Part shown: piece by piece, positions 13,101 to 24,502 of the stretch | Layout: each line of letters opens with the position of its first letter | Position numbering within the stretch: the stretch's first letter is position 1 | Assembly: GCA_013400975.1 (NCBI GenBank) | Contig: WBMZ01004781.1 | Coordinates: 337,438 to 401,437, forward strand | Direction: 5' to 3' | Length of the DNA: 64,000 nucleotides | From: Atrichornis clamosus | Taxonomy: Eukaryota > Chordata > Aves > Passeriformes > Menuridae | Notes under the pieces: generated by a model | What the model saw: only the letters and a program-made list of their open reading frames with translations | What the model was told of the DNA's origin: nothing | Databases searched by the model: none | Made by a program: the position numbers and the translations under genes

Positions 13101-13535
13101 ACAGCTGGGGTGGGGTGGGGAAATCAAAGCCCAGAATCAATCAGCTTTCAAAAGGTAACAGTAGGTTCTTGGTTTTGCCAAACAACACAAAAATCATCTT
13201 GTACAGTTCTCTTCCGGGTGACAGAAACACCATGCAGAGCACTCCCTGATCACAGTGCATACATTCAAGAAGGAAGTTACCCCTTAGCTAAAAGGCAGTG
13301 TCAGGAATTGCCCATCACCTTCTTTCCTCAGAAGACAATGAAAGAGGGAACCTTCCTTCTGTTATCACTTGTGTAAGAAGCATCTCGCACTGCACATCTT
13401 GAAACTTGACAAAACATTGACTATTGCAATATAAGAGCAGCTTATTCTGGTTAGGTTAGCTTAGCAGTCTTACACAAGTGTTGCAAAAAAGTTTAAAATG
13501 TGACACAACCCCACATTTATTTTTGGAAGAAAAAC
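10126..13535. other. Region between the convergent AGPAT4 and MAP3K4 3' ends
   Basis: I find no coding exon or clear repeat here. It may be partly 3' UTR of longer AGPAT4 transcripts, since + strand AATAAA occurs at 10591, 10926 and 11672. It could also belong to longer MAP3K4 transcripts, since - strand AATAAA (TTTATT on +) occurs at 11437-11442. No RNA gene is recognisable. Confidence 0.6.
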
Positions 13536-13539
13536 CCTT

Positions 13540-14068
13540 CACCAGCATCTCCTAAAATAAACCATTTATTGAGAAAAACCTTTTTTTTAAATTTCATTAA
13601 TCAGCCTTGTGCATAACAAATCCGAAGCTTGCCAAAAACAAATAAACAAAAAACCCAGTAAAAGTTCACAGTCAGTGCACTCAAATAGATTAAAAAACAC
13701 GGTCTGTAACGCCTGATAACACTACAGCATTTTTCTGAACCTAGAGAGTTCAAAAATAGTACATATTAAATTACAGTTCTCAATCAAATGAGAAACAGGA
13801 GAAAGAACAAAAAGGGTATGGTCCATTTACAGTAGTAATGGCACTTTCACTGAAACATGCAGCTTCTTCCAACGTGCGGACACTGTCCGTGAGCAACGTG
13901 TGCCGAGTCAAATGTACAGGAGCAGCAGAGGAAGTGACACCCGTCACTTGTGCAGTCTTCGTTCAGTTCAACTTTTGTACTGTTTCTCAGCACAGTCTTT
14001 ATGTAAATATTACATACAGTAGTGATTAAACTCTTGTCAGAATGAAAAAGGCCAGAGATTGAGTAACT
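13540..14068 (-). other. MAP3K4: MAP3K4 3' UTR
   Basis: This sequence lies downstream, on the - strand, of the MAP3K4 stop at 14069-14071. It runs about 500 bases to two canonical poly(A) signals, AATAAA on - at 13565-13570 and 13516-13521. It is AT-rich, with U-rich runs near its end. No coding potential is expected. Confidence 0.7.
13565..13570 (-). terminator. Candidate poly(A) signal for MAP3K4
   Basis: TTTATT on + is AATAAA on the transcribed - sense, in the context CTCAATAAATGG, 500 bases past the stop. A second hexamer at 13516-13521 lies 49 bases further on. Either or both could be used. Confidence 0.6.
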
Positions 14069-14089
14069 TCATTCTTCGTCTGTGCAAAC
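14069..14089 (-). CDS. MAP3K4: MAP3K4 last coding exon (VCTDEE-stop)
   Basis: This tiny terminal coding segment follows the acceptor CTTCACAG and encodes Val-Cys-Thr-Asp-Glu-Glu and TGA. The vertebrate MAP3K4 protein ends in the same CTDEE sequence. It joins in phase 0 to the exon at 15036-15215, which ends in FVK. It is too short to be found as an open frame and was located by the expected C-terminus. Confidence 0.93.
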   Translation of the reverse strand, partial: VCTDEE

Positions 14090-15035
14090 CTGTGAAGGGA
14101 GCAAAAGGCACTTGCTTAAGTCATCTTCCTACTGCAGCAAGAAGATGACAGATCAATTTCTTTAGCACCTTCATCAAACATCTCCGAAGCTTCTATTTTC
14201 TCCCTTATTATAGAGCTAATGCCTACAAGTATTTATATGGGAATACTGATGCTCACATTGTCACCGTGCATCCCCTAGGTGCCTAAATCATCGTCCCGCT
14301 CTGATGGACGGGATCTGGCTACATTTGCACTGATGAGGGATGGCTATGATGATCCCAAACACACTGCTACTGAACCAGAACACCAAAGTGAACAACTTTA
14401 TGCTGGAACACGGGACAGCATTCAATAACCTACTGTGCTCCTACTTCTTCAGAAAAGAAGTTACTGATACAGCTCAATTTGTAGCTGTAAATACTTGCCT
14501 GTTCTTAAGGAAAGCATCACACCACAGTTCATGCAAGAACTGCAGACTTATACCAGCTGCCAGATAAAACATTCAATATGACCTTAACCTTAAGTATGAA
14601 CTTAAAAGAAAAGCAGCTCCTTGCACAGAAGGATGGCGAGTTCTCAAGCATGTGCTGGTTTCACTTTTTATGGATGGGGCCCTTATCTCCAAAAACCTGT
14701 GTATATGTACTTGCTGAAGTTTTTGGTGCAGAGACTTTCAGTTCCAATTAGCTACCACTGAGTTGAAGGCTGACTTGTCTTTTTAACATAAAGATAATGC
14801 ATATCAAAACACAAAAGAAAGTTTACTGCACGGTGCACAGCAGGTCCTATAGTAAAATGCTTGCTAAAAAGCTTCTGCAAAGGTGCCAATCCATGTTTCC
14901 TGAAGAGCATCAACTTGATACGAGCCCCTCACTGTGGTACCAAGCCCTGTGGCATCATTGCACACAATGAAGGTGACCACAAGCTTCTTTCCAATTCCCA
15001 TCCGCAGTTTCTGTAGCCAGAGTCATCAGACAAAC

Positions 15036-15215
15036 CTTGACAAAAGGATGATCGAGAAGCTGGCTGGCCGTCCACCTCATCTTTGGATCACTTTCCAGGC
15101 AGTGGCAAAGGAAGTCTTTCCCTTCTGGGCTCACTTTGTCAGGAATAGGAGGTTTATGACCCATCCCCACTTTATACATGATCTGGAAGTTGTGCTCATA
15201 TTCATGCCAAGGTCT
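15036..15215 (-). CDS. MAP3K4: MAP3K4 exon: kinase C-lobe end (RPWHEYEHNF to DHPFVK)
   Basis: This 60-codon exon starts after TTGCAG with RPWHEYEHNFQIMYKVGMGH and includes CLESDPKMRWTASQLLDHPF. It covers the last C-lobe helices of the STE-type kinase fold, including the conserved Arg in MRWTA (subdomain XI). It ends FVK before a GT donor. Both ends are in phase 0. Confidence 0.96.
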
Positions 15216-15421
15216 CTGCAACGGGTAACAGCATTGCTAAGTGCAAGCTTTAGTGAGTAACTTGCTACCCACTAGAGCATATATTTCTGTACTGCAGGAA
15301 ATAAAAAACCATCCCAGTCCTTGCAGACGTAAGGGTGACAAATCTCTGAGACTGGAACCAGAATTTGCAGAGAAACTGCTAAGAACAGTTTGCGTTCCAT
15401 CAGTACAGGAAACGTGCCTAC

Positions 15422-15528
15422 CTTGCCGGTGACCATCTCTATGACAACACAGCCCAGGCTCCAGATGTCTGCTGCACGTCCGTGCCCTTCTCCTTTAGCT
15501 CGAGTAATTACTTCTGGAGCCATGTACG
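15422..15528 (-). CDS. MAP3K4: MAP3K4 exon: activation segment end and APE motif
   Basis: This exon encodes [20 protein letters not shown] then [20 protein letters not shown] is the APE motif that closes the activation segment, and DIWSLG carries the conserved subdomain IX Asp. It starts in phase 1 (completing an Ala codon) after an acceptor AAAG and ends in phase 0 before GTAGGC. Confidence 0.96.
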
Positions 15529-16080
15529 CTTTCAAACAACATATATGATGCCATCAGTGCATACAGCAGAAGGAACAGTAGGAGCAGTAAACATCAAATG
15601 ACTAACTGGTTAAACCAAATGCTTTTAAAAGTATTAACGAGTTACTACTCAGCTTTTCTTGCTAAGTTTTGCCATTTGTTGGTTTCTTTTTCTTTGACAT
15701 GTTTGCAGCACAACTGTCTTTCAGTTTGAAAAGCAGTAGTGAAAATGCTGCTACAGTACGTGCCTTCAGTTACTGCCATTTTTTGAAAATAAATTAAGCA
15801 GCTGTTCAGTGAGAGGAGTATTGTTACAGTAAGGCTGAAGAGAAAAATACAACCCCAGAAAACACAAGCTCCAGCATCTTTATAGTTACCAGCCAAATAC
15901 AATTTTATCTCTCACATTGTATCATTCACTGATTATTTTGGCTTCTGTAAAGCACAAAACTAGCTAAGGTAAAATCAAGTTTCCCTGAGACACATGGTTT
16001 TAGTCCAGCCCAGACTTTTGGCAGAGGCATCTTCTTTTATGGTAACTAGACAAGTACCTGCCTAGCACAAGCTTCCTTAC

Positions 16081-16203
16081 CTGCAGTCCCCAAGGTACTG
16101 TTCACTTCTCCAGGCATTGTCTGGGTATTGTTCTTCAGCTTCACCGAGCAGCCAAAGTCTCCCAGTTTAATCAGTCCGGATGAGGTAAGAAAGATGTTGG
16201 CGC
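16081..16203 (-). CDS. MAP3K4: MAP3K4 exon: DFG motif and activation loop
   Basis: This exon encodes (G)ANIFLTSSGLIKLGDFGCSV followed by KLKNNTQTMPGEVNSTLGTA. It contains the catalytic-loop Asn (GANIF), the Mg-binding DFG, and the activation loop with Thr/Ser residues typical of MAP3K4. It joins the HRDIK exon at a split Gly codon (G|GC) and the APE exon at a split Ala codon. Confidence 0.96.
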
Positions 16204-16647
16204 CTAGGAAACAACAAAACACAGTAACACCTGTTTAAACCAGAGATGAACTGAGGAACGAGGGCTTCTCAATACAGCCTTGGAAGTTACACAGTGGGTA
16301 GTAGCTGAATTCATACTTAGATCTTTACCTGTGAATTAAGTGTGGAATATGACAGCATTAAAGATGTTCAGGTGGGTTTGTATTAACGTGAAGTGTACTG
16401 GAAGTAGGCAAGTGTTCAAAAAAAAAAAAAAACCAAAACCAGTAGGGCAGGCAAATTCAACGGCTTTCCATACAACATTGTTACAAGAAATTACTCTTTC
16501 AGGAATTTAGGAATTCCAGTGCTTCTCCTTGTGAGCGTTAAAACTCTGAAGAAACTGCTTGCTGGCAGAGGCCATCACCATGTACCTCCCACCAGCCATC
16601 TTTTGAGTTCTGCTGAGTCAAGACAGATGTCATACTTGTCAATAAAA

Positions 16648-17212
16648 ATAGTGTGGCCAGCAGGATGAGGGAAGGGATCATCCTCCTGTACTCAGCTCTG
16701 GTGAGGCTACACCTCAAATTCTGTGTCCAGTTCTGGGCCCCTCACTACAAGAAAGACACTGAAGTGCTGGAGCAAGTCCAGAGAAGAGCAACAAGGCTGG
16801 CGAAGGCTGTGGAGCACAGGTCTTACGAGGAGCAGCTGAGGGAGCTGGGGGTGTTGAGCCTGGAGAAAAGGAGGCTCAGGAGTGACCGTATCACTCTCTA
16901 CAACTCCCTGCAAGGAGGCTGTAGCCAGGTGAGGGTCAGTCTCCTCCCAGGCAGCCAGCAACAGGATGAGAGGAAATGGCCTCAAGCTGCACCAGAGGCA
17001 GTTCAGGTTGGACATGAGGAGGAATTTCTTCACCAAAAGGATGGTCAGGCATTGAAACAGGCTTCCCAGGGAGATGGAATCACTGTCCCTAGAGGTGTTC
17101 AAGATACAACTGGACATGGCACTCAGTGCCATGGTTTAGTTGGTGTGGTGTTTGGTCAAAGGCTGGACTCAATCTTTGAGGTCTTTTCCAACCATAATTA
17201 CTCTATGGCCAC
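16648..17212 (+). mobile_element. CR1 LINE, 5'-truncated (end of ORF2 plus 3' UTR)
   Basis: The left part translates to the C-terminal end of CR1 ORF2, for example [20 protein letters not shown] and [18 protein letters not shown]. It then runs into the usual CR1 3' region with the core TCTTTTCCAACC near 17184-17195 and a degenerate ATTCTATG-like tail. The frame is broken after the CR1 coding end, so the copy is dead. It lies antisense in a MAP3K4 intron. Confidence 0.95.
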
Positions 17213-20089
17213 AGCCAACTTGCCAAACAGAGCTTAGAGCATTTTATTACATATACTACCAAATGTCTACTCCTATTGCACTCCACTTCCAGAGCAATTT
17301 TTGGAGTAATTAAAATAACTGCCTATACCACCAGGTTAAACTAGAACAAACTTCCCTTGCATAGCCAAAAATTTCCAAGAGGAGTCTGCAATTGGCTTCA
17401 AATCAGTTGCTCAACACAACACTGCAAAATAAGCCAGGTGGTTTTGACAACCTGTGGTTTTATTTCATCCAACATCCTGCCAAAATGCATGTTGACAGCA
17501 ACAGAAAACAGGCAGAGCAGAAGGAGCTCGCTGTCAGGCCAAATCCCGGATTCTGCAAGTATGACAATGAAAGTACAACTGGGCTGCATATATCACCTGG
17601 CAGAAATAGAACTTCAGCTGTGATCTTTCTTGAGGAAAGATGGCTGGTATATATGCACAAAACAAAACTGTTCACCTACTCTAGGAGTAGGCAGATGTTG
17701 GGGATTTCATTACACATAGCCACTTCCCATGTCACACAAAAGATTCATTCAAAAAGGGCTCATCAAAATAGAACCTTCAGAAGTTTCTCACCTTTGTTCC
17801 ACCTTGAACAGTGCAGAAATTCTTGGCTGCTCCTCTGTGTTGTCTTAGTTAGTAACCTTTTGCCATTAGCTTGGCTGGGCATCCCCAAGATATTCACAGA
17901 AAATACAAAGAATCCTCAAAAAGCTCAGGTCAAAAAGACAGTGCAGATCAACGATGCTAAAACCCCACCTGTTTCTCAAAGGACTCTGACTACTGTGACA
18001 ATGGTTGATAACTATTTAGTCCAAGGGGTTTTACACAGAACTGCAATTAAAGGGTGAGCAGAATCATTAACAGGAATAAATTACAACCTTTAGTTACTGT
18101 AAGCTTTTACAAGTTCTGAAAGAAGAATTAACATTAGGGAATACAACTCTTCTGCACATTGTGTCCAATGGTTTTCCACTTGGCATTCAGATGCCGCACA
18201 TACTCCAGAATTCCTTCGCTGGGTTCTGCAGTTTGCCATGAGAGGGACCTATGTCCAGAGTCACCCTGAAACACTGGCAAGTGCAGTGGAGCTGGGTAGA
18301 CCATGCCTCAGCTTCCTGAATGAAGGAGACTCCATGAAGACACCAAAGCAGTACAAGGCTGCTTGACAGGACACAGAGTATGGGCAATGCACTGGAAGAG
18401 TGACATCTTCTCTCTCCTTTGAACTTCTGCCAGCACCTTTCCTAATGGTTTTCAAGCAGTTGCTTGTCAGATAGAAAGTAGGTGCACTTAGCCTACACAA
18501 AGACTTTAGGAAAAACAGCCATCACTAGCAAACACTTTTTCAGGAATGTTCTGGAAAGCTATGGTTTTGTTTCCAAAGAAAGCAACATGAAAATTTCACA
18601 GAAGTCTACAAAGTGGTTTCCAAGGTGGAGCCTGGCAGGGCTGAAGTCCAACAGTCTCTGACTGAATCTAATGCTACTGGGATAGTTTAGTTTAATACAG
18701 TTCAGAACCTACTTCCAAGGCCTTTCAAACTAGAGTTTGTCCCTTTTAATAAAAAGTAATGACAATTTAGCCTAAGTGTTACCGTTAAAGCTCTTGTGAG
18801 CCCTTTTCCTGAAAGCACTTGGAACTGTCAAATGTTCCAGAATAAAGCACTGAACCAAAGCTTCACCAAGAAGAAAGAGACAGCACTTGAAGACTCATGT
18901 TGCTGACACTTTCTGTCAGCTGAATAAGGCTTCTACTGAAGTGGTGTCACCTGAAGCCTGTTTTGTTAGCTGCTTGTTCAGAAACCAAGACCAGACTTTA
19001 GGAGGAGCCTTTAAAAAGGCTCTCCTTGTTAAATGAAACCTGCAGAGAATCCAGCAGGACCTGGGTAAGAGAAGAGGAGACAAAAGGGCAGTACTTTGAG
19101 CATACCTGATGCTTTTTATCTTTGACAGTTGGCGCTACTGGGAATGTAATAAAATTCCTACCATATCTGCATGGTTAATAGGCAAAATAAAAGCGAAGAC
19201 CATGAGTAGAACAGCAAAAAGGGACCATCCCTCCATCTGTTCCTTCTCTCCCCTTACACATACACTCTCTAAACCATCATCTTTGGATGCACTTGCAGAG
19301 GCAAGAGGTTGCCCACTTGTGCACAGCCCTCCTGCTGTTACAGCACAAGTCCTCCTGGGCACACTGCAAAGAGCCAATGTCACAAGCCGTAACTCCTGCT
19401 ACAGCAGCCACAACCTAAAGCATTTAAGCTCAAGTTTCACATCCTGTACCTCTGCCAAATCAGCCCCATAGTAAGCACAGTGAAAACTGCACTATCATGA
19501 TAGACCAGAGGTTTTGGTGGAAATCCTGTGAATCCATGCAGCAATACCAAAAGCCCCACTAAAGACTGTGCTGCAATTCCAGAAGAAGAGGCAGCTCACA
19601 GACATTCTGCAGCCAGTGCTTAAGCAGTGCAGCAGCCAAATTCATCCAAGAAACAAGGAGGCCAAATGCTACTTTTGGATGACAAAATCAGCTTTTGCAC
19701 ACTCTTTTTCTCAGTCTCTTAGAAAGGATGACACATGCCTATAATCTGCTGTAGTTTTCCATCTCTTGCTGAATGACCTTCCTTCCTTTGTACTTATCAG
19801 GAAGACAGGAATGGCAGCAGTTTTGAGCTAACCACAAAGTTAACAAGAAGCCAGTAACACAGTAGCAGTTTGATGAAGACTTTTTGGCATAGAGCATCCC
19901 CCATTCACAGGTTTCTGATTGACTAAAGCTTCAGATACAATGCTTTCATTTTCTGTATTCATCCAAGCACTCTTCAGGAACATAGCCTTCTCTCCTGAAG
20001 AGAATGCACCAGGCATGGCTTCATTGATTAATTCCTCTCAATTCAGCATTTGCGGGACCACACCTTGTGTGCTATGTCTTGTTTTTAGG

Positions 20090-20530
20090 CTCTCCAGTAC
20101 ATGAGAGACAGTGACACACTGGAGCAAAGCCAGGAGAGTGGCATCAAGATGGTCAGAGGGCTGGTGCACCCAATGCACAAGGAAAGGCTGCAAGATGGGT
20201 TTCTTTGGCTTGAAGAAGGGATGCCCGGGGGAGTGTGTGTGCAGGGGATTTATTGCTGTTTTCAGCTGTGTAATGGGAAGACAGCAAGACTGTGGAAACA
20301 GACTTTTTTTCTAAAGGCACACTATGAAATAGTTATGGGGCAGTGGACATAACAGCATCCTTTGCAAATTCCAGGAAGGTATCAGGAAAAAGCTTTTCAC
20401 AACGGTCAATCATTGGAACAGGGCATCTCCATCCCTGGAGATACACATGTGTCACCTCAACAACACCCTGAGCAATCTGATCTAATCTAACACTGCATCC
20501 GAGACAGAGGCTGGCCCTGTTTAGAACAGA
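20090..20530 (+). mobile_element. CR1 LINE fragment, degenerate
   Basis: The left end, CTCCAGTACATGAGAGACAG followed by a stretch like an eroded VQRRAT region, matches the CR1 ORF2 end. The right part has eroded CR1 3' sequence (TTGGAACAGGGCATCTCC, CCCTGGAGATAC, AGCAATCTGATCTA). Many substitutions and indels point to an old copy. Confidence 0.75.
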
Positions 20531-22783
20531 GGGCTCTAACAGAGATGCCCATAGGTTCCCTTCAGCGTTACACATTCCATCATTCTCCATCACTGACCAG
20601 AACAGCTTCCTTACAAAAAGTGAAGTAATTCTAATCAAGGAAGCTGGGCTTAGACACAGGGTAAAAATTCAATACCCAGAACAGAGATTAAAAGAGTATC
20701 ACCAAAATATTATCTCCTGCTACATACCAGCACCACCTGCTTTTCACATTGATACAGACTAAACAAAAGCAGTGCAGTCAAATGTGACAACCAACCAACA
20801 CAACTCTCAGTTTGCCCTCACAACCACAGGCTGAAAACGGGTTTAGGCAGTTGTACCTTGCTCTGTCTTTTACCCTCATAGAGCTGGATGCCACAATAGC
20901 ATCTGAAAGACAACAGTGGCACAAGGGGACACTACTAACCAAAAGTCTATTTTTCAGCACAAGGGACTTGCAGACACCAACTGCAGTATCTGGACAAACA
21001 ATCATAAGAATTGTTTATCTGCTGATAGAAGAAATAGATCCACACAGTGATGTTTAGCAAACTGGCCATGAGAAATCTAGTGTGACCTGATAGCAAGATT
21101 TTCACAGGAAAGCAGTTTTAACAGCCTGAATGACGTATCATTCTTCCCTATCAGAAAAACTAAGACTACTCATCCACACAAGATCTAAAATTAAAACTAG
21201 AGTGTTCTTTACTGCTGTTAGCCTGAAAGCTCGGAGATGTAACGTTAGCATTAAAGGAGACAGAGAGCAAAAGACTGTCAGTTATCCTTTACAAAAATGC
21301 CCTCTGTGGTCTGTCTTTATATTCTGTCATGAAGTTCCAGGAAGGTCTGTACACAGATGTGTCTGCAGTGACTCACTGTTGCTCTCAAGAAACACCCCAA
21401 CATTTGATGTAAGGAACCTGTTGCAACAGAAATGCCCTCAGATAACACACCATTACAGTTCTGTTAAACAGCTTTTCTCACTCCATGCATTTCCCTGAAG
21501 AGCAGAAGACCTATTTGGAAACATATCCAGATACCAGCAACGACATTGAGCAGCACAAAAGAAATCCCTGTCAGCCAGCCTTGGATTTTGATCACAATGA
21601 CCTTCCAGGAGAGCATAATCCAGCTAAGCAGAACCTGGACAAGGAACAATCAAGAAAAGGGCAAGGAGGGAACTGTGAAAAGCACAAAGGGAAATCCACA
21701 ACTGGAGAGAAACCTTTGGTGAGGAAGGAGAACCAGAAAAGGTAAGATTGCTGGGGAATGGGAGTGAGGGAAAGTGTTTTCTAGAAAAAAAAAGCCAAAA
21801 CTGACTCAAGAGTGGCCTACCTGGGTGGAAGGCCTCTGGATCGTAGATAGTTCTTTCCCAAATGAGAAGCACGAGGCCAAAGGACCAAGAGCAACTGGGA
21901 ACCTCCTACACTGCTGCGGTGATTCAAAACCCTGCGAGCAAGAGGGACATAGAAACCCAGCATCGTTGGGTTGCACTGCCTTGTCATAAAATGAGCATTC
22001 ACAGGGCATATTGTGTGCATTCCTTCCCCTACCTCCACTTAGGTTTTCTGCCATCAGTGAGCAAAATGTGCCAGACTAACAAAACCAAGATAACTGGACA
22101 TGAAGGATGTTGTTGGAAGGCGCAGAAAAGAAAAATGAACCTGAAATGAGGACTGACACTGGGTGTCTTAAACAAATGCCAAAACCAACCCCCCCTGTAG
22201 TTCCACTCTGTTCATTTTGTAAGCAAATGCTGACAGCCAGGCACGAGAAGATAAATGTATGGGAAAAAAAACACTAGGATAGAGGAATATCCTAAAATCA
22301 CTTAACTTCTTTTAACAACAGTTTTGTTACTATGTTTAATCAACCATTCATCTGAAATTCTAGAACTCTTTGGGAAAATGGAATCACAAGGAAAAGTTCT
22401 GATGCACAACTCTAGCACTGTACACTGTCAGCTCCAGAAAACACCACTTCTTTGCACAGACAAGAAGGAAAACAGCATTACATAACTCAGTACATTATTA
22501 CTAAAAATGCAAGGATTAATAATTGAGTTTAGATGAATCCCCAGCAATCTTAACAACCTCTGAGTAACTATAAATCATGGGCAAAATTTATGAGTTTGAA
22601 ATGACAATTGTGAACATTTTTTATGATCTACACTGAAAGAGCATGTAACTAACCAATAACTTGTACACTGAAAAGTTAGTGGAAGGTTTTATACAATTAA
22701 TGGCTGCATAGATAATGCACACTAAATATGCAAATATGCTCCCCCATCCTTCCCCCTGCTCTCATCTACCACACTGAAACAAC

Positions 22784-22813
22784 AACATTACCTTTGTTGG
22801 CTAACATTACCTT
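22784..22813 (-). repeat. Tandem duplication of the splice donor sequence
   Basis: On the - strand the donor AAAGGTAATGTT occurs twice, 19 bases apart, with GT at 22809-22810 (matching the coding exon end) and at 22790-22791. On the + strand this is AACATTACCTTT twice. Use of the distal copy would add 19 bases and shift the frame after HRDIKG. Confidence 0.7.
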
Positions 22814-22970
22814 TAATGTCTCGATGAACAATACCATGTTCATGTAGTACATTGATAGCAATTGTGATTTGCTTTGAGTAGAGCCTAATGACATGCTCCT
22901 GAAGGCCCAGTTTTGATACCTCCTCCAGAGTGCCCTCATCACAGTATTCCATGAAGATGTACATTTCTTC
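22811..22970 (-). CDS. MAP3K4: MAP3K4 exon: hinge and HRDIK catalytic loop
   Basis: This exon encodes EEMYIFMEYCDEGTLEEVSK, continues through LGLQEHVIRLYSKQ, and ends HEHGIVHRDIKG. MEYC is the hinge after the gatekeeper Met, and HRDIK is the catalytic loop with the base Asp. It starts in phase 0 and ends after AAAG in phase 1. The donor AAAG|GTAATGTT is repeated 19 bases further into the intron. Confidence 0.96.
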
Positions 22971-24385
22971 CTGTTGTGGGAACCAAACCAGATTTCAGTT
23001 GGTACAATTTTTTATATTTTATTTTTTTAAACACTGAATTAAGATCAAGTTTTCCTTCCATCCTTCATTGTTCATGAAAAGAGTAATGAAAGCATCATGC
23101 AATGTCTTAATGCAAGTATCACTTACCATGAAATATCTAATAAATCATCTCTTCAGAACTCTATTGTCTCTAGCATGCTGCAACCTAATATATTCTATTG
23201 CACAGGTATGGAAAATCTCTGCTACACATCTATCTGCATCATTTGTACATAACTGATACTATTTTGTGGTATAAAAACACATTACTTTGGCATCAGCCAA
23301 AAGGCACTTTGAAAATCTTGCAGGCATATTATACAGAAACACACACACAAAAAAAAACCAACTAAATGAGGTTTTGGGCTTGTTTTTTATTCCTTCTCTC
23401 TGTCCCAGTTCCTGCAACATCATGTGTTGATTGCTTGGGATGGGCAAGTTTTTTGTTCTTTTCTGTGGCTTGAACAAGCATGCCAACTTTAACTCAGTGT
23501 AAGGAAAATTGGGTTTCTGTTCCCACTCTGTCTCCAAGCCCAGCCTATTTCAGGCAGACTGAATTAATATAAAAAATGGCAGACACTAAGCTCTCAGAAA
23601 CTAGTCTGAGAAACCAATGACCCAGTGGCACAGACACCCAAATTTCTGTCCCCAAGTAGAGAAATGCAGACAGAAAGAAGTCTTTGTTCCCTTCTAAACC
23701 AGCAATGGGTCACCAAAACAACTCATTCAAATTGAGAAAAATCAGTCTAATCCATCCAGCACTTTCCAGTCTTGAGACTCACAGGGAAAGTGGGAAATAG
23801 AACATGGGAAGCAGAAAGTAGTAAAAAGTTGGGTATCTCAACACACAACTCTGGAATCCAACTCCATAAGAAAAACACATTTCATTAGTTTTGCTGCTCA
23901 AGCAAGAAAACTTTCTTTTTCCTTCTGAAGAGAGGCTAGCTGAATTCCAATACTTGTCTGGCATCAAGATCTAAATGCCAGCACAAAATTTTTCCAGGAA
24001 TCAATATGATACAATACCAGTACAACCTTTGCTGCTAACAGTAACAGGTTTTAGCCTGACTAGTCTGTATCTACCCACAGGAGCTACCATACCATGTATA
24101 ACTTGCTTTTAGACCAGTTCAGAGTAGCAGCATAGACCAGCGCCAGCATTACTCACTCTGTTCACTCACTGTAAGCCTTCTGTTTATGTACCACCAAAAA
24201 GTCTCTCCAAACTATGTTTCAGAGACCTCAATATCCAGAGGAAAAAGACACGCTGCTGTTCACAGAGATAACCAGACAATTAAGATGAGCTACAATGTTC
24301 TCAAGTAAAACCTCCAATAATACAAAGCTTCTTAAAATTTTCTCTCTGCCTTATAAAAATGCCCCAATAATTTATGTTTTCTTAC
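22971..24385. other. MAP3K4 intron
   Basis: This intron lies between the alpha-C exon and the HRDIK exon. It is AT-rich with a few A/CA runs (23341-23359). I see no repeat copy or other gene. Confidence 0.7.
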
Positions 24386-24502
24386 CCTGTGGAGTTCCAC
24401 ACCAAAATAACGAACCAGATTAGGGTGTTTGATGCCTTCAAAAATTTTCAGTTCATCAGCTGTTTCTTTGATGGTTTTATGATCATTAGGTTGAAATCTT
24501 AT
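24386..24502 (-). CDS. MAP3K4: MAP3K4 exon: kinase alpha-C helix
   Basis: This exon encodes IRFQPNDHKTIKETADELKI then FEGIKHPNLVRYFGVELHR. It contains the alpha-C helix with the Glu of ADELKIF that pairs with the catalytic Lys, followed by HPNLVRY (subdomain IV). It is 39 codons and phase 0 at both ends. Confidence 0.96.

Larger units (their letters stand above)
16204..22810. other. MAP3K4 intron (6.6 kb) with two CR1 copies
   Basis: This intron lies between the HRDIK and DFG exons. It holds CR1 fragments at about 16648-17212 and 20090-20530, both on + and so antisense to MAP3K4. It also contains a 221-codon + strand open frame at 17392-18057 and an 87-codon frame at 21485-21745. Neither is recognisable as a protein. 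The remainder has no feature I can name. Confidence 0.75.
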
